Positions 25,375 to 32,454 of a DNA stretch of 32,515 bases are shown in pieces (the first letter of the stretch is position 1; each line of letters starts with the position of its first letter). The position numbers and the translations under genes are program-made. The notes below the pieces were generated by a model. That model was not told the origin of the DNA. It did not search any database and saw only the letters and a list, made by a program, of their open reading frames with translations. The DNA comes from Paenibacillus sp. YN15 (GTDB taxonomy: Bacteria; Bacillota; Bacilli; Paenibacillales; NBRC-103111): positions 1 to 32,515 of the forward strand of contig NZ_QMFA01000058.1 in assembly GCF_003285005.1 (NCBI RefSeq), read 5' to 3'.

Positions 25375-25400
25375 GGCCTTCATCTCCTCCAGTGTTATTC

Positions 25401-25418
25401 TGTATATATCTATATACA
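25401..25418. promoter_or_regulatory. Perfect 18-bp palindrome, candidate GntR operator
   Basis: TGTATATATCTATATACA is a perfect palindrome just downstream of the -10 box of the operon at 25374. It is flanked by further GTGT/ACAC half-site-like sequences. YtrA-type repressors bind TGTA/TACA-type inverted repeats, so autoregulation by the operon's GntR protein is the simplest reading. Confidence 0.65.
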
Positions 25419-25419
25419 C

Positions 25420-25447
25420 AGTATACACGATCCTCTAGGAGAAGCAA
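25420..25447 (-). promoter_or_regulatory. Promoter of the YtrA-type operon
   Basis: TTGCTT (25442-25447), a 16-nt spacer and TATACT (25420-25425) on the minus strand. The palindrome overlaps the expected transcription start. Confidence 0.55.
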
Positions 25448-25721
25448 CCCTCTTTTCCTTTTTTCTCCTTTCTGGCTATTATCCCCTTCGGTCAGGAATA
25501 TCTCCCTCCCTTCCACCCCCAAACACATATGAAATTATAAATAACACCTGTTTTTGCAAAAATACCCTGATTTTTAAACAAAATTGTCTGTTTTTTTGAA
25601 TGCGTGATTTTAAAAATTATCTATACTAGGGTTGTACATCAAGGGCATCCATATATTCCCACACCCCTGAAGAAAGGAGGCTCCTTCTCTTGCCACTGCG
25701 TTTTGCATAAAGGGCATTTTT
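25448..25721. other. AT-rich upstream region of the lyase gene
   Basis: No gene is supported. The stretch 25530-25625 is strongly AT-rich. A second strong ribosome site, AAAGGAGG (25673-25680), precedes a tiny open frame (25690-25710, TTG start, six residues, MPLRFA) 51 nt before the lyase start; it may be chance. Confidence 0.5.
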
Positions 25722-25735
25722 TGAAACCGCTTACC
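25722..25735 (+). promoter_or_regulatory. cre-like site upstream of the lyase gene
   Basis: TGAAACCGCTTACC fits the CcpA consensus TGWNANCGNTNWCA at all but the last position. It lies 25 nt before the start codon, within the transcribed leader, where CcpA could act as a roadblock. Carbon catabolite repression is expected for a pectin-degrading enzyme. Confidence 0.5.
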
Positions 25736-25760
25736 AAATCGATTAAAAGGAGGAATATTG

Positions 25761-27653
25761 ATGTTATTGGCCAAATCCAAACGGTTGACTCTTCGCAAGA
25801 TAAGCTGTTTAATGCTTGCCGCCGCCTTGCTGGTTCCCTTGGGATTAAGCCCTGCTCCCCAGCCGGTGTCCGCCGCAAGCGCCCGGCAGATGGAAAAGCT
25901 GAACCGGGGTGTGGTGGCCGTCAAAACAAGCAGCGGTGTTTTTGTCAGCTGGCGTCTTCTGGGGACGGAAGCACTCAGCACGGGCTTTAATGTCTACCGC
26001 AACGGCGTCAAGCTGAACTCCAGTCCGATTACCAACAGCACCAACTACCAGGATTCCGGCGGCACCGCCTCCTCCACCTACTATGTGAAGGCGGTGGTCA
26101 ACGGCACCGAGCAGGCCGCTTCCCCCACGGCAGCAGTATGGGCCAACAACTATCTGGACATTCCGCTGCAAAAACCGGCAGGCGGCACCACTCCCGACGG
26201 TGTGGCCTACACCTACAGCGCCAATGATGCCAGTGTAGGCGATCTGGACGGAGACGGGGATTATGAAATTATCCTCAAATGGGACCCCTCCAACTCCAAG
26301 GATAATTCCCAATCCGGCTACACGGGGAATGTGTATCTGGATGCTTATAAAATGAACGGCACCCGGCTGTGGCGCATTGACCTGGGCCGGAATATCCGGG
26401 CCGGAGCCCACTACACCCAGTTTCTGGTTTATGATTTCGACGGGGACGGCAAGGCGGAGGTGGTCTGCAAAACCGCGGACGGCACCAAGGACGGCACCGG
26501 CGCCGTCATCGGCAGCTCCACGGCGGATTACCGCAATTCCAGCGGCTATATTTTAAGCGGTCCGGAATTTCTGACCGTTTTCTCCGGCACCAACGGCAAG
26601 GCCCTGACCACGGTGGATTACCTGCCCGCCCGGGGCAATGTCTCCGATTGGGGCGACAACTACGGCAACCGGGTGGACCGCTTCCTGGCCTGCGTGGCCT
26701 ATCTGGACGGCGTCCGGCCCAGCATTGTCATGGCCCGGGGCTACTACACCCGGACTGTGGTGGTGGCCTACGACTGGCGGAACAATACGCTGACCCGCAA
26801 GTGGACCTTCGACAGCAACAGCTCCACCAATCCCGGAACTGCCGGGCAGGGCAATCATAACCTCAGCGTCGGCGATGTGGACGGGGACGGCAAGGATGAA
26901 ATTGTATACGGCGCATTGGCCATCGATGACAACGGCGCCAAGCTGTACAACACGGCCATGGGCCATGGGGACGCCATGCATATGGGCGACCTGAACCCGG
27001 ACCGGGCCGGCCTGGAGGTGTTCAAGGTCAATGAAAGCACCTCCGCCGCCTACGGCGCGTATATGTTCGACGCCAAAACCGGCGCCATTCTATGGGGCGT
27101 CAATACGGGAGCGGATACGGGGCGCGGCATGTCCGCAGACATCGATCCCACCTACCGGGGCGAGGAGGTTTGGGCCTCCAGCGGAGTGGGCCTGCGCTCC
27201 GCCACCGGCACGCTGATCAGCTCCACCACTCCCTCCTCCATTAATTTCGGCATCTGGTGGGATGGGGATCTGCTCCGGGAGCTGCTGGACCACAGCTCCA
27301 ATGTGGGCAAAATCGACAAGTGGAACTACACCGCCAAAACCACCGCCAACCTGCTGACTGCCACCGGCACCAGCTCCAACAACGGCACCAAGGGCAATCC
27401 CTCTCTGCAAGCCGATCTCATCGGCGACTGGAGAGAGGAAGCCGTCTGGCGGACTGCGGACAGCAGCGCCCTGCGGGTGTATACCACCACTGCGGTGACC
27501 GCCAACAAAATTTATACGCTGATGCATGATCCCATTTACCGGTTGGGCATCGCCTGGCAGAATGTAGCCTACAACCAGCCGCCTCATACCGGCTTCTATC
27601 TGGGCGACGGCATGGGCGCCGTAACCCAACCGAACATTTATACCGCACCTTAA
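25761..27653 (+). CDS. Secreted rhamnogalacturonan lyase, PL11 family (YesW-like)
   Basis: A 630-residue secreted enzyme that cleaves the rhamnogalacturonan I backbone of pectin by beta-elimination. An N-terminal signal peptide (basic start, hydrophobic core, VSAASA cleavage region near 38-42) is followed by an Fn3-like beta domain (about 45-130) and the eight-bladed propeller typical of PL11. Calcium-binding loops are visible as DLDGDGDYE, DFDGDGKAE and DVDGDGKDE. The length matches the family, and no carbohydrate-binding module is added. The ATG at 25761 has AAAGGAGG 7 nt upstream; a TTG three bases earlier is less well placed. No strong terminator separates it from the GNAT gene. Confidence 0.95.
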   Translation: MLLAKSKRLTLRKISCLMLAAALLVPLGLSPAPQPVSAASARQMEKLNRGVVAVKTSSGVFVSWRLLGTEALSTGFNVYRNGVKLNSSPITNSTNYQDSGGTASSTYYVKAVVNGTEQAASPTAAVWANNYLDIPLQKPAGGTTPDGVAYTYSANDASVGDLDGDGDYEIILKWDPSNSKDNSQSGYTGNVYLDAYKMNGTRLWRIDLGRNIRAGAHYTQFLVYDFDGDGKAEVVCKTADGTKDGTGAVIGSSTADYRNSSGYILSGPEFLTVFSGTNGKALTTVDYLPARGNVSDWGDNYGNRVDRFLACVAYLDGVRPSIVMARGYYTRTVVVAYDWRNNTLTRKWTFDSNSSTNPGTAGQGNHNLSVGDVDGDGKDEIVYGALAIDDNGAKLYNTAMGHGDAMHMGDLNPDRAGLEVFKVNESTSAAYGAYMFDAKTGAILWGVNTGADTGRGMSADIDPTYRGEEVWASSGVGLRSATGTLISSTTPSSINFGIWWDGDLLRELLDHSSNVGKIDKWNYTAKTTANLLTATGTSSNNGTKGNPSLQADLIGDWREEAVWRTADSSALRVYTTTAVTANKIYTLMHDPIYRLGIAWQNVAYNQPPHTGFYLGDGMGAVTQPNIYTAP

Positions 27654-27752
27654 CCAGGGAAAGCCTGGATAGTTCAATTAAAATGAAATCCGCCTCTTTT
27701 TTTCTCCTCCGTGCCATACTATGCTTATTGGGCAAGGGAAAGGAGAATGCGC

Positions 27753-28667
27753 ATGAATGAAGACGGGACGATCCGCAATGACAGCATCGTCATCAAACAA
27801 TATATTACCCCCACGCAGTTTGCGGAGATTAACCGGCTGGAGGCGGTTTGCCGCAACCATGACGGGACCAATCTGAAGCTGGAGACCGAATACCGGCTGA
27901 ACAGACCCAAGTCTGCCGCCCCCGAAATTACGGAGCTGAATGAATTTCTCTATTACGCGGACGGGGAGCTGGCGGCCTATCTGGGCATAGCCAGCTTCGG
28001 CGGCGGCAATGCGGCGGAGCTGAACGGCATGACCCATCCGGATTTCCGCAGGAAGGGGATTTTTTCCAGGCTGTACGGACTGGCCCTGGCGGAGTGCAGG
28101 AAACGGGGCTTTGATAAGATTCTGCTTCTGTCCGACGGAAAATCCGGGTCCGGTCAAGGCTTTATCCGCTCGGTGTCCGGGACTTACGATTTCTCCGAAT
28201 ACCGCATGAGGTTGCAGCCGGTTGGGCCGGTGGAGCGGTCAGGGCTGGTATCGCTGCGGAAGGCAGGCAATGGGGATGTGCCGGAGCTGGAGAAGCTGGA
28301 TACGGCCATCTTCGGCGGAATCGGGGAGGAGCGGGTTCTTCCCGAGGAAGAGGAGCTGCGGGGAGAGGTCACCTATCTGGTGAACCGCGGGGAGACGGCC
28401 ATCGGCCGGATCAAGATCACGTACAGCGATTCCGCGGCCTTCATCAGCGGCTTCGGCATTGTGCCGGAATGCCGGGGCCGGGGCTTCGGCAAGGCAGCGC
28501 TCCGGGAAGCGCTGCAGCTGATCCGGGAGCAGAATATTCCCCAGGCCGAGCTGGATGTGGAATGCAAAAACAGCAACGCCCTTCACCTTTACACCTCCTG
28601 CGGGTTTCAGGACGTATCGGTGATGGATTATTACCAGGCGCCGGAAAAACAAGCTCCCCGCAAGTGA
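27753..28667 (+). CDS. GNAT-family N-acetyltransferase (two-domain)
   Basis: A 304-residue protein with an N-terminal GNAT-like half (MTHPDFRRKGIFSRLY near 90-110) and a C-terminal GNAT half with the acetyl-CoA loop VPECRGRGFGKAAL. It should transfer an acetyl group from acetyl-CoA to an unknown amine. The ATG at 27753 has AAAGGAG 7 nt upstream; the frame is open 14 codons further. The last six codons and the stop lie inside the 65-nt dispersed repeat at 28647-28711, so the C-terminus of the protein appears to be made by that repeat. Confidence 0.88.
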   Translation: MNEDGTIRNDSIVIKQYITPTQFAEINRLEAVCRNHDGTNLKLETEYRLNRPKSAAPEITELNEFLYYADGELAAYLGIASFGGGNAAELNGMTHPDFRRKGIFSRLYGLALAECRKRGFDKILLLSDGKSGSGQGFIRSVSGTYDFSEYRMRLQPVGPVERSGLVSLRKAGNGDVPELEKLDTAIFGGIGEERVLPEEEELRGEVTYLVNRGETAIGRIKITYSDSAAFISGFGIVPECRGRGFGKAALREALQLIREQNIPQAELDVECKNSNALHLYTSCGFQDVSVMDYYQAPEKQAPRK

Positions 28668-28711
28668 CGAGTTGGCTCCGAGACAATTCGGTTCCCTTCG
28701 GGGGAGCCCCC
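28647..28711 (-). repeat. 65-nt dispersed repeat, copy 2 (3' end of GNAT gene)
   Basis: The inverted partner of 13309-13373. Read on the minus strand it begins GGGGGCTCCCCC, contains CTCGTCACTT and ends TTGTTT, with equal total length. CTCCCC and GGGGAG near its ends keep the same pairing potential as in copy 1 although the bases differ. It contains the stop codon of the acetyltransferase. Confidence 0.65.
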
Positions 28712-28726
28712 GGATGAATGCACGCA

Positions 28727-28776
28727 ACAAAACAGGCGGCAGCGGAAGCTTATGCTCCGTTGGCCGCCTGTTTTGT
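28727..28776. terminator. Bidirectional terminator between GNAT and DUF420 genes
   Basis: ACAAAACAGGCGGC (28727-28740) pairs perfectly with GCCGCCTGTTTTGT (28763-28776); a smaller AGCGGA/TCCGTT helix sits within the loop. The A- and T-rich ends suit termination in both directions for the convergent genes on either side. Confidence 0.85.
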
Positions 28777-28781
28777 TGGGC

Positions 28782-29243
28782 TTACCCGAAGATTGCGTCG
28801 ATGACGGGTTTGGTAGCTCCGCCGGGGTACAGCAGGTACAGGAGCACATAGACCATGATGCCGGTGGGCGCGGTGCAAAGCCACAAAACGGCAGTCAGCC
28901 TGCCCACCCTCCGGTGCCGGGCGAAGTCCTTTTTGTACGCCTGGTACAAGGTTACCAGTCCGAAGGCGCCGGCTACCGTCGCCAGCACAATATGGAACAG
29001 CAGGAATACAAAGTAGGCGTCCCTCACCCAAACCGGCGCTTCCTCGGAAAACGAGGTATTCCCCACAAATACCGTCCGCCCTACATATAGAAGAAAAAAC
29101 AGGAGAGCCGTAACGGCGCCCCAGAGCATCAGCTTCTGATGCCGTTCCCGGCGCCCCTTGACGATGGCATGCCAGCCAAAACCTACAAACGTGGCGCTAA
29201 TGGCAATCAACAGCGTACATATTGTCGGCAGCACAGTTCCCAT
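28782..29243 (-). CDS. DUF420 membrane protein (YozB/CtaM-like)
   Basis: A 153-residue protein with four transmembrane segments of the DUF420 family. Conserved features include a His-containing cytoplasmic loop (GRRERHQKLM), HIVLATVAG and the RHRRVGRLTAVLW segment. YozB of Bacillus and CtaM of Staphylococcus belong to this family and are needed for assembly of haem-copper oxidases. The subunit IV-like gene just upstream supports this role. The ATG at 29243 has a GGGG stretch about 11 nt upstream, a weak site. Confidence 0.85.
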   Translation of the reverse strand: MGTVLPTICTLLIAISATFVGFGWHAIVKGRRERHQKLMLWGAVTALLFFLLYVGRTVFVGNTSFSEEAPVWVRDAYFVFLLFHIVLATVAGAFGLVTLYQAYKKDFARHRRVGRLTAVLWLCTAPTGIMVYVLLYLLYPGGATKPVIDAIFG

Positions 29244-29343
29244 ATCCGTATGATCCCCGTCCGTTTCGTGAAAAGTAGAGCGGCGTTTCGCCTGCCCATC
29301 TTTTGTCTACGATACCATTTCATGAGCCTGCGCGCCAGCCTCT

Positions 29344-29778
29344 TTAGATCCACACCCAATAGATTGCCGCGCCGATGGCCGCCAAGGTGATGACGCCGCC
29401 GAAGATCAGACTCAGAATGGAATAAAGCCCGCCGCCGTTTTTCAGCCGCATCCAGTCGATCAATTGAATGACCAGTTGGATCACCGCCATCAGCATGAGG
29501 AAGGGAACCAGCAGGTCCGCCGGCATCTCCCCGTATATGGCCGCCCCGAAGGCCAGCAGGGTGAGCAGCACCGATGCCGCAAAGGCGAACAGGTGAATCC
29601 GGCTGACGGATTCCCGGCGGCGAACGGCCGGATGAACGGACACAAGAGGAAGCTCCGCTTCCCTGGCCGGCGCCGCTTCCCGCTCCACCGCCTGCTCCCC
29701 CGCCGCCGCGGCAGCTGCAGCCTGGGCAGGGACAGCAGAGCCTGCCGCTTCCACTCTGTGATTATACTCCCAGCTCAT
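29344..29778 (-). CDS. ctaF: Cytochrome c oxidase subunit IV-like protein
   Basis: A 144-residue membrane protein with an Ala/Glu-rich cytoplasmic N-terminus (about 1-50) and three spans: ASVLLTLLAFGAAIYG, VPFLMLMAVIQLVIQL and FGGVITLAAIGAAIYWVW. This matches the bacterial subunit IV/CtaF family (Prok COX4). The N-terminal extension is longer than usual. The core genes for subunits I-III are not adjacent; this gene and the DUF420 gene stand alone. The ATG at 29778 has GGGGGAT about 4 nt upstream. The symbol is by family resemblance. Confidence 0.78.
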   Translation of the reverse strand: MSWEYNHRVEAAGSAVPAQAAAAAAAGEQAVEREAAPAREAELPLVSVHPAVRRRESVSRIHLFAFAASVLLTLLAFGAAIYGEMPADLLVPFLMLMAVIQLVIQLIDWMRLKNGGGLYSILSLIFGGVITLAAIGAAIYWVWI

Positions 29779-30301
29779 GGCGATCCCCCTTTTCCTCCAA
29801 CATAGGCGTGCTCCCGCAACAGACCGTTTTATGTCTCACTGTTTCCCAAAACGAACTCCGACCTGGCTATACAAATGAAAAAAAGACCGCATTCTTTCCT
29901 TTTTTCGGCATGCCGGAAAATCGGGAGCTTCTGCGCCCAAGGACTCCAACTGAAGGCCGAAGCGGCGCAAACCGGCTCCAAAACGCGGTTTGTTGGAAGG
30001 CGTCCTGCCGTTTTTTTCGCCAGCTTTTTCATTGCGCAGCCGGAGGAAACATTTATTTTCATTAAATTTGTCGATAAAGGTGAAAAATTCGATCATTTTA
30101 TCCGAATAATGAATTGTTCCAACGTTTATAGTTGTGGTAATATCCTTCATGAATCACTATAAAATTGTTACAGATTTTTGTCAATGCAGGAAAACCCATT
30201 GGATTCTTGCATCCTTCTTTTCCCAGGAGAGGTGGTTCTGCAAAACGAACAGTTATGGTATACTATAAGCAACTTGATAACAGCATGAGGAGGCATCAGT
30301 T
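29779..30301. other. Intergenic region before sinR-like gene
   Basis: No gene is supported: the short open frames on both strands have no ribosome sites. A 7-bp hairpin (CAAACCG with CGGTTTG, around 29973-29995) and several T or A runs suggest terminator debris. A promoter for the regulator lies at its right end, and a second TGGTAATAT extended -10-like sequence occurs near 30134. Confidence 0.5.
30256..30264 (+). promoter_or_regulatory. Extended -10 promoter of the sinR-like gene
   Basis: TGGTATACT (TG at 30256-30257, box 30259-30264) fits an extended SigA -10, 38 nt before the start codon. No good -35 is present, as is common for extended -10 promoters. Confidence 0.45.
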
Positions 30302-30637
30302 ATGATCGGGAAACGCATCCAGAAGCTTCGTCTGGAAAGGGGATTATCCTTGTCGGACTTAGCCGACCGGGCAGGCGTTGCAAAATCGTATCTCAGCACC
30401 ATCGAACGGGATATCCAAAAAAACCCCTCCATCTCTTTTATCGAGAAGATCGCTTCAGTGCTGGGGGTGGCGCCTCAGGACCTGCTGCAGCTTGATGATG
30501 AGGAGCCGCTGGATGCGGAATGGCTGGAGATTCTCCGGGAAGCCCGCCGAAACGGCGTCACCAAGGAACAGCTTGAGGAATTCCTTGCCTTTACACAGTG
30601 GAAGATGGATAAACAAAAAAGCGCCAGCGCCTTGTAA
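30302..30637 (+). CDS. sinR: SinR-like transcriptional regulator
   Basis: A 111-residue DNA-binding protein strongly reminiscent of Bacillus SinR from end to end. The N-terminal helix-turn-helix reads MIGKRIQKLRLERGLSLSDL and AGVAKSYLSTIERD; PSISFIEKIASVLGV follows; and the C-terminal oligomerisation domain is recognisable (LDAEWLEILREARRNGVTKE, then FLAFTQWK). SinR represses biofilm matrix genes and is antagonised by SinI. No SinI gene lies next to it here. The start has GAGGAGG 8-9 nt upstream. Alternative: an SlrR-like paralogue. Confidence 0.87.
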   Translation: MIGKRIQKLRLERGLSLSDLADRAGVAKSYLSTIERDIQKNPSISFIEKIASVLGVAPQDLLQLDDEEPLDAEWLEILREARRNGVTKEQLEEFLAFTQWKMDKQKSASAL

Positions 30638-30690
30638 GCGTCCGGAGCTGCATCCGATCCTCCTATTTTATAAGCGGGAGTTGAAGAACC

Positions 30691-30981
30691 ATGAAAATGC
30701 TCACAGTGGTGTTGGTGTTTATTGTGATTGCGATGGTTGCCGGCAAAAGAACGAACAGCAGGAACCGGCATTATCCGGGCGGCGGGGACGCCTCCGGCTT
30801 CTATCATGGGGGAAGCTCCTATGACGGGGATCACCGCCATGGGCATGTTCCGGACAGCGGAGGAGCCGGCCCGGAGAGCAGCGATTCAGGCGGCCATTGG
30901 GGAGGCAGCGACGGCTGCGGCGACTCTGGCGGCGGGTCCGACGCAGGCGGAGGAGATTGCGGAGGAGGAGGCGGGGATTAA
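30691..30981 (+). CDS. Small Gly-rich membrane or secreted protein
   Basis: A 96-residue protein with an N-terminal hydrophobic segment (MKMLTVVLVFIVIAMVAG) followed by a polar, His/Tyr-containing stretch and a C-terminal region rich in Gly, Ser and Asp with two Cys (GCGDSGGGSDAGGGDCGG). Such Gly-rich tails behind one span occur in several uncharacterised Bacillales proteins. Function unknown. The ATG has GGGAG about 12 nt upstream, a weak site. The stop codon lies inside the following terminator hairpin. Confidence 0.65.
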   Translation: MKMLTVVLVFIVIAMVAGKRTNSRNRHYPGGGDASGFYHGGSSYDGDHRHGHVPDSGGAGPESSDSGGHWGGSDGCGDSGGGSDAGGGDCGGGGGD

Positions 30982-31002
30982 CCTGCTTCCTCCTCTTTTT
31001 TT
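30961..31002 (+). terminator. Terminator overlapping the end of the Gly-rich gene
   Basis: GGAGGAGGAGGC (30961-30972) pairs with GCTTCCTCCTC (from 30984), followed by a run of eight T. The stop codon sits in the loop, so the final Gly codons form the stem. Confidence 0.75.
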
Positions 31003-31005
31003 GGG

Positions 31006-31263
31006 TTATTTGCTCTTAATAAGCAGGTCAACGGCATCCTTGACCGCTTTGTTGGCTTTGCTCCCCGCTTTTTCCTCCAGCAGGGTCTTCTCCAGATTGG
31101 TGGCCACTACATAGGCCACTGTTTTATCCACGGCGCTGCGGACCGCCACCAGCTGGCTGACCACATCCTTGCAGGATTCCCCCTCCTCCATCATTTTCAG
31201 CACACCCCGAACCTGGCCTTCAATCCGCTTCAGCCGCTTCTTCACATCATCATCAAATTTCAT
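31006..31263 (-). CDS. CsoR/CstR-family regulator with Cys31 but Thr60
   Basis: An 85-residue all-helical repressor of the CsoR/RcnR/FrmR group (DVKKRLKRIEGQVRGVLKMM). It most resembles the persulfide sensors YrkD and CstR. Cys31 is present (GESCKDVV), but position 60, Cys in CstR, is Thr (NLEKTLLEE), and there is no His/Cys set for copper. It may therefore sense something else or by a different chemistry. The start at 31263 has GGAGG about 9 nt upstream. The palindrome at 31297-31314 is the likely operator, and the DsrE-like gene further upstream on the same strand fits a sulfur-handling role. Confidence 0.88.
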   Translation of the reverse strand: MKFDDDVKKRLKRIEGQVRGVLKMMEEGESCKDVVSQLVAVRSAVDKTVAYVVATNLEKTLLEEKAGSKANKAVKDAVDLLIKSK

Positions 31264-31296
31264 CCCGGCATCCTCCCATTCTCTAGAATCAGACGT

Positions 31297-31314
31297 TATA
31301 CCTGTATAGGTATA
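31297..31314. promoter_or_regulatory. Palindromic operator upstream of the CsoR/CstR-family gene
   Basis: TATACCTGTATAGGTATA has perfect TATACC/GGTATA half-sites around a 6-nt centre, 33 nt before the regulator's start. It resembles the TACC/GGTA-type operators of this repressor family, and TATAAC within it could serve as the -10 box, consistent with autorepression. Confidence 0.65.
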
Positions 31315-31409
31315 TTATGGGTGCGGAAGGCCAAGGATGCAACCCCATTGACTCTGCCGCGGATGCCGGTGGGAGCGGCTGGGTTCTCGGGAAGCCTGCG
31401 GGAAGGGGG

Positions 31410-31590
31410 CCAAGCCCCGGAGCAGACAGGCTCGCGTGAAGGGCTGGAGCGTGCAGGCTCACGTGAAGCAGCCAAGCCCCGGAGCGAACGGGCTCGCGGG
31501 AAGGGCTGGAGCGTAGGCTCATGTGAAGCAGCCCAGCCTCGGAGCGAACGGGCTCGCAACGAGCTCACGGATGCAGCCCACCCCCGGAGC
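31410..31590. repeat. Tandem repeat, period 60-62 nt, about three copies
   Basis: Units begin near 31410, 31472 and 31532 with CCAAGCCCCGGAGC or a close variant and continue with GGCTCGCG, AAGGGCTGGAGCG and GTGAAGCAGCC. The third unit is truncated and degenerate. Both strands are open through it, giving repetitive Arg/Ser-rich pseudo-proteins that I do not consider real. Confidence 0.75.
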
Positions 31591-31767
31591 GGACTCAGGT
31601 TCCGTTATTTTGTAAAAAAGCGGCTTTTTTTCGGCTAGGCGGACACAGGATTCGTTAAACGCGGGAAAATGGCGGGCTGAGAGGCACCTAGGAACAATTA
31701 ACGGATCGTGAGTCCGTGAAATCCGCAAAAGTGCGCTATAGCGGCAAATAACGGATCGTGAGTCCGC
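31590..31767. repeat. Four-unit nested inverted-repeat element (copy C)
   Basis: Forward units at 31590-31612 (CGGACTCAGGTTCCGTTATT) and 31640-31661, and reverse units at 31696-31725 and 31745-31767, the latter two sharing TAACGGATCGTGAGTCCG. Same plan and size as copies A and B. It follows the tandem repeats directly. Confidence 0.75.
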
Positions 31768-31851
31768 AAGCGCCTGCCCTGGCTCACCCCCGCCGACGCC
31801 TGCCCTGCCCCGCTCCCCGCCGACAAGAACCACTCACCAGCCCCAGCTGGA

Positions 31852-32328
31852 CTAGATAAACAGCTGCATATCCGAATCCAGGGCATCCCGCAGATACGTC
31901 TTGGCATCGATAATCTCCACCTCCGGCAGAAGCTCCTCCGGCTTGAAGCCCATGACCTCCACGGACAGGCGGCAGGCATAAAACTTGATGTTCTTCTTCC
32001 GGGCCCCCTTCAGAAAGTGGATCAGCTGCGGCGCCTCATCATCTTTAAGCATCTCCTCCAGCATGTGCTTGCCCAGACCGGCATAGTTCATTCTGGACAG
32101 GGGCAGCTGATCCGGTCCCCGGGGAGTCATCATGGCAAACATTTTTTCGTACAGCGTCTTGTCCTCCAGACTCATCCGCTCCGGGTCCCGCACCAGAAAC
32201 AGCCCCCAGAAGGCGAAAAACATGGTCACATCCACTTCGATTTCCTTGGCCGCATTGGCCAAAATCAGTCCCGCCATTGCCTTGTCGTATTCGCCGCTGA
32301 ACATCAGCAGATTCATTTTTTTGTCCAT
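31852..32328 (-). CDS. DsrE/DsrF/DrsH-like family protein (YrkE-like)
   Basis: A 158-residue soluble protein of the DsrE2 type found with persulfide and rhodanese genes (YrkE in Bacillus). Features: LLMFSGEYDKAMAGLILANA at the N-terminus, VDVTMFFAFWGLFLVR, and a single Cys119 in KFYACRLSVEVMGF, the likely sulfur-carrying residue. The ATG at 32328 has AAAGGAGA about 10 nt upstream; the open frame begins 18 codons earlier. Together with the CsoR/CstR-family gene downstream it suggests sulfane-sulfur handling. Confidence 0.88.
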   Translation of the reverse strand: MDKKMNLLMFSGEYDKAMAGLILANAAKEIEVDVTMFFAFWGLFLVRDPERMSLEDKTLYEKMFAMMTPRGPDQLPLSRMNYAGLGKHMLEEMLKDDEAPQLIHFLKGARKKNIKFYACRLSVEVMGFKPEELLPEVEIIDAKTYLRDALDSDMQLFI

Positions 32329-32454
32329 ATCCGATCCCGTCTCCTTTGGCTTTCGTATGCCGCTATTGTTCCCTCCCCCCATGCCAATTTATGTATATCC
32401 GCAAAAAATGGGCGGCCTGCCTGCATTCCCGGAGCCTATCCAACACTGAGAAAA

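Larger units (their letters stand above)
31315..31851. other. Repeat-rich region between the CsoR/CstR-family and DsrE genes
   Basis: About 540 nt without a convincing gene; open frames on both strands simply follow the repeats. It contains tandem units of about 60 nt (31410-31590) and a four-unit inverted element (31590-31767). It appears to separate two genes that are often neighbours. Confidence 0.65.

Noticed and set aside
25596-25627. TTGAAT and TATACT as a promoter for the lyase gene
   Set aside because: The spacer is 20 nt, too long for a SigA promoter; the real promoter remains unidentified.
29836-30150. Minus-strand open frame of 104 codons upstream of the oxidase subunit gene
   Set aside because: No ribosome site before the ATG and the sequence traverses A/T-run and hairpin debris.
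30728-31114. Ala-rich open frame overlapping the Gly-rich gene in another frame
   Set aside because: It continues through the terminator into the antisense of the CsoR/CstR-family gene and has no ribosome site.
31296-31568. Arg/Ser-rich repetitive open frames on both strands
   Set aside because: They follow the 60-62-nt tandem repeat; both strands being open reflects repeat composition rather than coding.
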